Program-made: the position numbers and the translations under genes | Notes under the pieces: generated by a model | The model's input: only the letters and a program-made list of their open reading frames with translations | Database searches by the model: none | Told to the model about the DNA's origin: nothing | In this document: in pieces, positions 32,113 through 41,204 of the stretch | How positions within the stretch are numbered: the stretch's first letter is position 1 | How the letters are laid out: every line of letters starts with the position of its first letter | Origin: Novakomyces olei | Taxonomy: Eukaryota > Ascomycota > Novakomycetes > Novakomycetales > Novakomycetaceae | Direction of reading: 5' to 3' | NCBI GenBank assembly: GCA_016906335.1 | Contig: JADEYG010000004.1 | Location: forward strand, 967,001-1,031,000 | Length of the DNA stretch: 64,000 nucleotides

Positions 32113-34674
32113 TCACGAATCAGTTTGCTCCAGCTTCTCTTCTGTCTGTGTCCCTGGCGCATCATTTGCGTTTTCCTGTTTAACTGGAGAATTTTCAACG
32201 ACAGAGTCTTCCTGCTTTACATTGCCGTTCTCCAAAATATGGGGTCGCCACCTTTTGAGCAGCTTTTCATTAGTGCTCAAGATGTCCGTGTCTTTTCAAA
32301 ACAATTAGTAACTTTGAGACTTTAAAGCACTTACGTCCTTCTTTGTAAAGAGTTTCAATCAGATCTAAACAGTATTCGGCCGCCGGTGGTCTTAATGAAA
32401 TCAAGTATCTAAGCCGTTAATATGATGAACGCAGCATCCGTTAAAAAAGAATTGAGACAAGACGTAAATAAACGCAACAGAGCACGCACGAAAAGTTTTT
32501 TGAAAATTCTTGAAAATGAGTACAAAAATATTATTCAAAAACCAAAATAGAAAAAAATCCGAATGAACTGAACGTACTGTAAAACAAGGTAACCCAAGCG
32601 TGACTTGTCAGGGTCAAGACACAGCTTCCGGAGTTTGTCGACAATTTGAGGAGACAATTCTGGTAATTCAGAAAAAAAAACAATAATGTATCGGTCTTTA
32701 GCTTCTAAAAAAGGTATCACGGCATCCAGCAATTTAGATGCCCAAACATCATACTGCCTCTCGAGCTCGATGCCGGCAAGTTCTTCATTTGCGCTGTATT
32801 TATTCGCCAGCAAATGATCATTGTACCATTCCTCTGTGAGCCAAGAGAGAGCAAGATCCAGCCGGTCTTTAAATCGATCAACTACATGGTCAAATATCCG
32901 CTGACGAACAAACTGAGCCAGTTGATAAGCAATAGAGGAGTCGCCATCAGAATCAAAGGGCTGTTGTCCGCCGGGAAAGCCTCGAGTGGGCAGTCTACAT
33001 ATTAAATTCATCCAGCGCTCGCGATTCCATTCACCAAGCCCTAGGCCTTGCAGGGCAGAGGTCATATTGAAACTTGCCTTTTTATCCTTGGGCTCTTGTG
33101 TAAAAAGCCGTTCTAGCGAAGCATTCAACTGGCTCGCAATTGCCACTCCGTCCATACTCTCGGGCTCAGGCAGAGTAAAAGCTGCTAAATTAGCCAAATC
33201 GTGCCCAACTTGGTTCTGCACAGTTTCATTTATCAGATCCACATTAACATCGGGCGGCTCGTAATCATCGTCCTCATCAATATCCGCCCAAGGGGCAATC
33301 ATGTCCTCGTCAACATCAATTTTAGGAGCAACAAGATCAGCGTCCGAAAGCGTTTCGGGAGAGCCATTTTCACTACGCTTCAAGAGGCCGTGTAGACTTT
33401 CATTAGAGACTGTTCCATTGCCATTGACTGCTCCCTGGTTTTGCGTGGTATTCAACAAGGTTTGGTACTTTTCCCGTACAATTTCACAGCAGCGAGAAAG
33501 CTCAGCGGTCTCAATATGCTGCATTAGAATGAGTACTATCTGTGACACAGTAGCAGTGGGCAATTGGGTAACATCGAAGGAGGCCAGTGCATTGGCCTCG
33601 TTAGATACTCGCCATACATCTAAGACTTGGGAATTATCTAGCGGCCTTGACAGTTGTACCAGCGGTTCTTTGACTGTCCCAAAGGCTGGAGGCGGAGAGG
33701 CAGGGCCCGCCTTTTTCCGATTCAATTCATCAACCATGCTCTCCCGAGTCCATGTAGGAAGGGCCGACATGTACTGATGAACTCTGTTGGTCAAGGGGCC
33801 CGCGATATTGTACCGCAGCACGTGGTTTAACCCAATTTTTATAGTTTTTATTAGACAACGTGCTTCGAAATCCGTTCGGAAACGGCTACGATCGAGGCAG
33901 CGGGTATCAATGCTGATTATAGAATTCACAATTTTTTGTGCAGTGCCAGGCCGTAACTTTGCGACAAGTATTGCACAGTTTATCACCGCCAGTACGGAAT
34001 CGGTGAAGGGTGTTTCATGAAGGATACATAGTAATCGGTCCAGCAGTCCCATTGCTTCTGCCTCCAACAGGGATATTTGTAAAAACGGATGGTTTGAGGG
34101 GACAGTAGAGAGGGATACGTCTGCCTCGTTGTGCAAATCGCCCATTCGTCTGGGATCCTTTACCGGAAGTGTTTGGGACAGTACGATTCGCTGTGCAAAT
34201 TTAATGCAGGCAAGTTTACAAGCCGGGCTGGAGTCCTCCCAAACGCGCAGCAAAACGCTTTTTAATCTAACCATTTTGGTCCACGTTTCTTGATCCGTAA
34301 AATCGTCCACTCTAGCAACCGCTGTTAGCCTTGAATGGGATCGAATAATCTCAATTCCAAACTTACACCTGATACAAAACCAGAGGATAAATCGAGGCAC
34401 AAACCTGTGCTACCGCGCTCAAGATGCCTTGCTCAGGCGGTAAAGTAAGAGCCTCTAACGCGTCCAACGACTCAATTGCCATATCGATTTTGCTTGCAGT
34501 ATCAATCGCACTGCTCGAGAACGCCTGCGCTAAAAAGTCAGCCAGCCATTGCCGCAACGGCGTTTCATGCCGCTGCGCGACAGGCAAAACCCCTCGAACA
34601 ATTTGCGGATAAAGAGAGGCATCCTGTTGCACGACGATGCGGGCCTGTTCTAATTGCGCAAGCTGTTCCTCCAT
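32113..34674 (-). CDS. PTA1: mRNA 3'-end processing factor Pta1/symplekin
   Basis: Scaffold of the cleavage and polyadenylation factor, also needed for snoRNA 3' ends; nuclear. Four exons in coding order: 34367-34674, 32578-34311, 32335-32408, 32113-32291; 764 aa. Signatures: LPPEQGILSAVAQVCASIYPLVL, then CKLACIKFAQRIVL, the DPRR and SLSTVPSNHPFL blocks, EAEAMGLLDRLL, and further on LRKLCLDPDKSRLGYLVLQY joined by splicing to LISLRPPAAEYCLDLIETLY and KLLKRWRP, the symplekin C-terminal core. The last exon ends with a charged tail. Introns are 55, 169 and 43 nt; the last uses GAAAAG as acceptor after ACTAATTG. A short AT-rich divergent promoter is shared with GRH1. Confidence 0.92.
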
Positions 34675-34900
34675 CAGTTCATGCTGGTAATGCTCCTAGT
34701 AAATGTAAATAATTATAATAAATTCATATTATTTATTTTTAATAATAATATAATAATTTTAATAATTTTAATTTTAATTATTATTTTAATTATAATTATT
34801 ATTTCTATGGCTTTATTCAACATATATCTATTTTCCCTTTTATTTATTTATTGTAGATCGTACAATATATCCATCACATGCGCAAGTCTATACTACAGCC
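34675..34900. promoter_or_regulatory. divergent promoter of PTA1 and GRH1
   Basis: 226 bp, dominated by AATAATTTTAATT-type AT sequence at 34710-34805; no distinct element identified. Confidence 0.6.
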
Positions 34901-36265
34901 ATGCTTGGTGGCCTTGGCCGTTTTCTCAGCGACAGTGCCGAAAAACTAAGGCAAAATGCTGCTGGATTCACTCACCCTGAAACAGGGTTCCGCGTCATGA
35001 AATTGACGTCTGGTGCGACGGCAGAATCGGCTGGTCTTGAAGAGTTTTATGACTTTATCATTGACGTCGATGGTCAGCGCTTTGTATGAGCTTGAATCTA
35101 ATCATACGCTAACCAGACAGGCTCAGAACGGAGTTTTGAACGGCAAGCTACTTCAAGAATACGTGCTCAATTCGTCTCAGGAACTGGTCTTTAACGTGTT
35201 CTCCATCAAAGGCCAAACTACTCGGCAAGTCTACGTACACCCTTTGCCAAACGCGCAAAGTGAGTCTATTTTCTTGTGTTTGATTCCGCTTGCGTACGTT
35301 GGCCGTTCTAACGATAGGTAATATGGGGATGGTACTGCAGCCGTGCCGAATTGCACCGGCATTAGAGACCGTTTGGCATATTCTGGAAGTCGCCAGTAAC
35401 AGCCCTGCCGAGCTGGCTAGCTTGAAGGAATTCGAAGATTATATTGTAGCCTCACCGGCGGGACGAATGCTTCGCGAATCTTCGTTAGGCGAGCTGATCT
35501 CTAGCGTATGAATACAATTAGCATCTAGTTTGTTTTTTGTACTTATTTATTTTTTATTTTTTACTTTTTATTTTTTATTTTTTTTCGTTTGACTGTACAT
35601 TTATTTGCCTACTTTTCATTACGTATTTTCTTTTTAACCCGGGCACATTTCTCCAACTCTTTGAAGCAAATCTCACAAAACTTTAGCATTTGGGACGGCC
35701 TTTACCCCTATATGTCTACAACCACTATAGCAATAGCACTCGACTGATAAAAATCGTGCCAGATCCCGAATGGGGCGGCGAGGGCTCGCTGGGTTGTGGT
35801 GTGGGCTTTGGGGCCCTGCACCATATTCCAGCTCCTTTCAAGGAAGGAAGGCCAGCCCAGCCTGGCGAAAATATATTTTCTGCGAGTAAAGCAGCCTCCT
35901 TCGAAAGTACTGAACAGTTGTTTGTTCCAGCCGAGAGCGCAGAGGCAATTGCACCAAGAAAAACATCAAGAAAAGCTCGTCAGCATCATGCAGCCACTGA
36001 AGAAATCACTAGGCTAATGCAGGAAGAAGAGGCTAAGAGTTTACGTGAGGATATCCATGTGAATAAAGCACAGTCTCACAGTCCACCAGTATCATCCCCG
36101 CCTTTACAAAAACCGAATGAGGAAAGGAGGCCTGATCAAGGTGTACTGGATCAGCAAAGGCAGCATGAAGAGCAGCAATCAGATCAAAAGCAATCGGAGC
36201 AAATAGACAAGACAGAGGGTGAAGAGACTAAATCTGGCGACCCTAACACTGAACGTGAGACTTGA
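34901..36265 (+). CDS. GRH1: GRASP-family Golgi protein Grh1
   Basis: Peripheral membrane protein of the early Golgi/ER exit sites, partner of Bug1 and COPII, also used in unconventional secretion. Four exons: 34901-35083, 35121-35259, 35318-35505, 35687-36265; 362 aa (budding yeast 372). The N-terminus (MLGGLGRFLSDSAEKLRQ) is an amphipathic helix as in yeast Grh1, without the myristoylated glycine of animal GRASPs. Two PDZ-like GRASP repeats follow: ETGFRVMKLTSGATAESAGL with DFIIDVDGQRF, and WHILEVASNSPAELASL with FEDYIVASP, then LPLYVYNHYSNSTRLIKIVP. The Ser/Gln/Glu-rich C-terminal tail is disordered. Introns are 37, 58 and 181 nt; branch sites are CGCTAACC and TTCTAACG. Confidence 0.93.
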
Positions 36266-36576
36266 AATTATATTGAATTATCCTCCTTGGATAGGTAGTA
36301 GCGATATAGTATTGCATAACAAGCCGCCGTGCAAGCACGACAGTTGTTATACTGTATTTCCCTTTTGTTTCTTAATTATAATGCAACCAATATATAGAAT
36401 AACACCAATTTGTAGTAATAACAGCGAGAAATACCTTATAATAATGCCAATGCTAAAATACAAAGAAATAAAAAAAAAAAATTAAAGTATAAATTAGAAT
36501 AATTCAACAAAAATATTAACATACTAACTATCGGCTCTCGGCGTATAAATATATTCAGTCAATTGTGGGGAACAGG
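36266..36576. other. short intergenic stretch between GRH1 and PXMP4
   Basis: 311 bp, AT-rich; GCGTATAAATATATTC about 35 bp before the PXMP4 ATG could be a TATA element. Confidence 0.5.
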
Positions 36577-37464
36577 ATGGACGCGGTGGAAAGTTTCATA
36601 CAAGACAGTCGGCATCACGATGCGCTGTCTGTCCTTAAAGGGTTTCGAAATGGTTTGTTTTTTACACATTTCAATTAGATCCGTCCTCTAACCGAATGGA
36701 ATAGGGGTGGTTTGTGGGGCTAAAGTGCGGTTTCCACATGCCCTGGTCATGACGCTGCTGCTTAAAAAGGTAAACCTTTTAATTGAGTGTTGCCGGCCTA
36801 ACTAGCAGGGACCGTAAGGTTTATTGTTTATTCTTCTCACTGTAGTCTGCGGCCCAGACTATACAATGTTCTGCGCATGACAAAGAGCCATTCGCTACGA
36901 CTCGGACTGTTTGTTGCACTTTACAAGTCAATTCTTATACTCCTGCAGCGGGGAGCTCGGCGCCATACTATGCTGGCTATTGATCCTTTTGTGGCAGGGT
37001 TTGTTGGCGGAGGTCTGGCCTTTGGCAATTCGAGCGACGTCGTTTCCCAGCAAGTGAGTCTTGACAAAATTGGGGTCATTCTGCGCCGTCCAATATATAT
37101 TGTATAATTTAAATTAAAACAAATGCAATAATTGTACAATTGCTTTTGTTGTTTTAATGCGTTTTAGTGCTGCTGCCAAAGCCTTTGGATTAACACACAG
37201 ATTTGCCTTTACGTTTTCTCCCGAGTCGTGTACGGGGTGGCAGAAAGTGCAGCAGACGCAATGGGTAGAACAGGGACGCAATTTGAGCAATTAAGAAAAT
37301 ACGGCTGGACTCTGTTTGCCGCGCTTATCTGGGGCTCTGTAATGCTTCAATTTGAGTATGACCAGCCTCATATTCACGGCAGTATGCAGAGCTCTATGAT
37401 CTATTTATACCGAAAAAGCAGCCGATGGCGTTCATTTAAAACGCTGATTTGGCACAATGAATAG
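36577..37464 (+). CDS. PXMP4: peroxisomal membrane protein PXMP4 (Tim17-superfamily)
   Basis: Small peroxisomal membrane protein of unknown biochemical role. Five exons: 36577-36652, 36705-36769, 36806-36813, 36846-37053, 37201-37464; 206 aa (human 212). The aligned blocks are LSVLKGFRNGVVCGAKVRFP, PHALVMTLLLKK, LYNVLRMTKSHSLRLGLFV, PFVAGFVGGGLAFG, YVFSRVVYG, WTLFAALIWGSVMLQFEY and SMQSSMIYLY, all equivalent to the human protein in order. Exon 3 is only 8 nt (CAGGGACC); with it the residues KKQGPLRPRL align gap-free with the human sequence. Intron 3 is 32 nt, the shortest accepted in this window. S. cerevisiae lacks the gene. Confidence 0.9.
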
Positions 37465-37641
37465 TCTATCGTGTATACTTATTGTTGTTTAATTTAATTG
37501 CTAAAGGGGCCACTTGTAAGAATCAAACTAATACTGTTAATAAACAAAGATATTCTCTCGTGTGTGTGCGGAAAACAGTAGCTGGATACTGGTTGAACAA
37601 AAGAGCAAAAAGCCATAATATCGTTTATGAATGATTATATT

Positions 37642-38768
37642 CTATAAAGCATGGTGCTCGTGAAGACGCAATAAGTTTCGTAATAGCATGGCGATTGTGA
37701 CTTTACCCACACTGGGTACATAAATGCCAGCTCGCTCTTTCACAGAATCCTTATCAAAATTCTTTTCCGATGAGAAATTAATGCAGCATGCTCCGTCTCG
37801 GATGAGATCTGTTGGGACTTTAAACGACGGAGAAGGCACGCCAGATATAACAACATCGGCCAGTGGTAGTACCTGCTCAAGCGTGAGTTTACTGTCCGAA
37901 ACCTTTAGATTAGCATAATAAATTCAAATAATCATATACCTCATGCTTCTTTAAACGGATGCCCTGTCCGCGAGTAAACAGCTGCACGCCCGTAATATCA
38001 ACAGAATAAACTTTTGCTCCATCATTCGCTAAAAGAGCAGCCAAAGGCCGCCCCACTACTTCACTACGGTTTATAACTGCCACAGTCTTGCCGTACAATC
38101 GATTCCCATAGTCAAGGATCGGGTTGTAAACCTGTAAATATTCAAGAATTTTTACAATGGCCAAGGGCGTACAGGGCAAAATTGCTTTTTTCTTGTTATC
38201 TGGAGCATCCAAGAATCGAATATTGTGGTACATATTTTGCATCCAAAAATGACAGAGACCCTCTACATCTTTTTCCCGGCCAATTACCTGCTGAATGTAC
38301 AGATCCTGGCCTCCACCAAAGACGGGAAAGTACACCATAATCCCATCGACTTTAGGATCCGAATTTGCCACCATTATTTCGTCTTCTAGAGCCTCCTTGT
38401 CGCATTCGCGTAGCTCAAACTTGAAGCCATTCGCCTCCGCTGTCCGGCCAGTAAATTCGGCATACGTACGCGAAGCTGGGTCATCATTGGCAAGAAAGCC
38501 AACAAGCCTTGACATAAAAACAGGTCAATAACGGAAAATAATCATAAAAAAGCAGAAAAGAAAAAGGAAAATAGAATAAAACGATGTCAGAAAATACAAA
38601 GGCAAAAAGAAGGGCTCTTCTTACAGAGGCGGTCGGCTCAGCTGGGAGACATCGTCGTGTATTTGCCGAATGAAGGGTTCGGCTACCCGGTTGGCCAATA
38701 CAACTCCTGGACAGTTAAATTGTTATTGCCAAAGCACTGTCAATAATATACATACGGCATGAGGCCAT
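37642..38768 (-). CDS. MTD1: NAD-dependent methylenetetrahydrofolate dehydrogenase (cytosolic)
   Basis: Oxidises 5,10-methylene-THF to methenyl-THF with NAD in one-carbon metabolism. Four exons in coding order: 38756-38768, 38625-38706, 37940-38507, 37642-37902; 307 aa. Exon 1 is 13 nt (MASC plus one base). The spliced N-terminus RVVLANRVAEPFIRQIHDD resembles the start of yeast Mtd1. Later blocks: LVGFLANDDPASRTYAEF, VDGIMVYFPVFGGGQDLY, KDVEGL, LPCTPLAIVKILEYL, GRPLAALLANDGAKVYSVDI, VPSVGKVTIAMLLRNLLRL. The ATG at 38515, which opens the longest frame, lies inside intron 2 (its TGTCAAG is the acceptor), so the simple ORF is wrong at its 5' end. Introns are 49, 117 and 37 nt. Confidence 0.93.
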
Positions 38769-38965
38769 TGCACCTCCCTGCGCTTGCCCTGCTATTATTA
38801 TTCACCTGAACAATTTATGTGTGTCAATCAATTTGTCAATTTTTCACTACATCTATATAATATTTTTTTTATGGATTTTTTTTTATTTACTTTTTTTATT
38901 TAATTTTTATGGTTTTCATTAATTTTGATTTTGATTTTTTTTTCTTATCTTGAAAAATTAATGTT

Positions 38966-39045
38966 GGTTTCTGATGATCTACCATCACAAAATCTATGTA
39001 CAACTGCGTGCATAATTACTTACAATACTATACTTTCCTGAAACC
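38966..39045 (+). ncRNA. C/D-box snoRNA candidate
   Basis: GGTTTCTGATGATC opens and CTGAAACC closes an 80-nt unit. It thus has box C (TGATGA at 38972), box D (CTGA at 39038), and a short terminal stem (GGTT with AACC) directly flanking the boxes. Position 1 of box C is C instead of a purine, a mild defect. The presumed guide just upstream of box D is ACAATACTATACTTTC; I cannot assign a target. It would be a stand-alone gene between MTD1 and BET2. Confidence 0.42.
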
Positions 39046-39192
39046 TTTTCGGATTAACTAATAATATGTCAAACGCGAGCACTACACGTCCCCACAACAC
39101 ATGAAAAAGATAATAAGAATAACGATATAAAAGTACCGCATTAAAGTCTCAGGTGAGATGTTCCAAGACCGGCAGCTTTGTAACACGTTCTC

Positions 39193-39250
39193 CTGACCAT
39201 GATTGGTCAGATTGTATAATATTGTTTCGAGCTCTAGGAAAAGCTCGAAA
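39193..39250. other. two adjacent perfect hairpins followed by an Sm-like site
   Basis: CTGACCA/TGGTCAG with a 4-nt loop (39193-39210) and TTTCGAGCT/AGCTCGAAA with an 8-nt loop (39225-39250). AATTTTGA at 39267-39274 resembles an Sm-protein binding site. This could be part of a structured RNA; no known snRNA signature (such as the U5 loop or the U1 5' end) was found. Confidence 0.3.
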
Positions 39251-39553
39251 GCCCAGCATTCTCGTTAATTTTGATTGGTTGATTGGCTTTCTCTCTTTCA
39301 ATTTATTTAAATCTTACTCTTATTACTGTTTTTCTTAAAAGTATTCTATTCAACAATAACAGTGTAAGTGGCACATTTCTAACCTAAATATGATTGACAG
39401 CTGCAGGCAGTATCACTCTAATTTCATGGTAGCACTTCTGCCAATGATAATTTGTTTTTCTTATTATTTTCTACTATTTTCATGTTGTATTAGTATATAC
39501 ATGTATCGTCTCAAGCGTCCTGAGCAAACCAAAAATTGATAAACCATAATTGC

Positions 39554-40841
39554 TTAGACAGAATTAATCTTCAACCGCCGTGTTACACTCAAAGGCATGC
39601 AATAAGCGGGATCTACGGCATCCAAATGTGGGTGTCCAAGTAATGCCAGTCCAGCGATGCTAAAGCATGTATGATAAATATCCGTCTCATCCTCCTGCCG
39701 ATCCGCAAACCCTCCGTTTTCAGTATCCTGAGCCGAAAGTATAAAATTTTCTAATGATTGCTTGTTGATCCAGTGGAGCCGCTTGAAAAGCGCTAGTCCA
39801 CTAAGCTCCCACCAAGAATAACATGTCTTGTGAATTAGTGACGGAGTGATGAAAAAATTTACATCTGGTAATTTTTCAGGTCGGCCATTCAAACCGCCAT
39901 TAGCGACTTGCCGTTGACACAACCAGTAGCAAATTTTGTCGGAATTAATACGATTCATGGCGTTGGCAATGCACAGCACGCCGAGACAGGTAAAGGCTGG
40001 AGTTAGTCGATGCGTAAACCAAAGCAAACGATAATACAGCGTTTGAGGGCAGTTTCTAAATTGCTGTTCACCCAAGTTCAAACAGGAATCAATTGGAAAC
40101 CCAAATGGATATACTATTTAATTAAAAGAAACCAAATTAATAAAACCAAATTGATAAAACCAAAATAATAAAATTAACGAGATGCAAAATTCCGTGTCGT
40201 CCTTACCATACGCGCCATGAGATTCCGCACCTGGCACAGGCCCAAACCCACCATCGAGATTCTGGCAAGATAAAATCCATTGCACCGATTTCTCCACATC
40301 AACAACGTGGAGCCTTTTCAAAATAGACAGACAGTTGAATGCGCCATAGACAAAACGAGCATCGTACTCGCCCCATTCGTCACCGTAGAACGCGCCCGTT
40401 TGTGTCTGCAAACGTGAAATATCTTCAAGTCAGTGTCTATCATACGAAGAGACGGACTTTTAAGCATTAAACATAAATTGCATACTTACACTTGGCAGTC
40501 AGATCGGCATCAACAAGGTGTAGGGCGTCCTGCATTGCAAGAATTTGCACTGCGTAAACCGTATTCATTAGATGGCCGTCGTGGCCCGGATGAGCACTAA
40601 AACTGCCGTCTGCGCGTTGGCAAGATTGCACGTACTCGAGCATTGCATCGCGTGGAAGAGCGTCGCCTGCACGTAAAAGCTTCAGCGCTGTAAATCCCCA
40701 GTAAACGCCGCTGATGCGTAAGTGCTGTGTCATCCAGAATTGCAAGTCATCCTGCCGCCGATCATAGTCGGTAATGTACTGTATATGCCGCCCGACCAGC
40801 AGCTCCATAGTATTCGATGCTTGGCTCGAGCAGTTTGCCAT
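39554..40841 (-). CDS. BET2: Rab geranylgeranyltransferase beta subunit
   Basis: With Bet4 and the Rab escort protein it prenylates Ypt1, Sec4 and other Rabs. Four exons in coding order: 40490-40841, 40207-40422, 39863-39996, 39554-39826; 324 aa (yeast 325). Terpenoid-toroid repeats are clear: [88 protein letters not shown] and [20 protein letters not shown]. The zinc ligands of the family lie in the LPD/TCYSWW and IYHT blocks. The third intron (39827-39862) is 36 nt, stop-free and a multiple of three, so unspliced it looks like a 12-residue insertion; removing it brings PD next to CYSWW as in all relatives. Two of the three acceptors are AAG. Confidence 0.94.
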
Positions 40842-41204
40842 ACTTTTACCATAATAGTATAATGTTATTCTAGGGTCAGATATACTATAAATACTATATG
40901 TATTATCTATATTATATACTTTTCAATTGGGTTTATCGTTCGTTAATTTAGTGCCAAAATTGTGTCATATCAATTCTTGGAAAGAGTATTTGGTGATTAA
41001 TCAATGATATATATTTAAAGTAGCATTCAAAGATTAATGAAATGTTAATATAGTATTTAACATTAAAATGTGAACCATAACCACAGTATAATATTATACA
41101 CATGGATTAGACGCTATTCACTGTAAATTTTATTGTTTTAAATATAAATAATTAGGCAAACTATCGAGTCGTAAACGCATGAACGAACTTTTGTACGATC
41201 GCAT
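40842..41204. promoter_or_regulatory. divergent promoter of BET2 and MET18
   Basis: 363 bp of AT-rich sequence between two diverging starts, with no distinctive element. Confidence 0.6.

Larger units (their letters stand above)
38769..39553. other. 785-bp intergenic stretch with ncRNA candidates
   Basis: Lies between the MTD1 start and the BET2 3' end. T-rich to 38945, then a C/D-box-like unit at 38966-39045 and two perfect hairpins at 39193-39250, both listed separately. No protein gene is visible. Confidence 0.55.
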
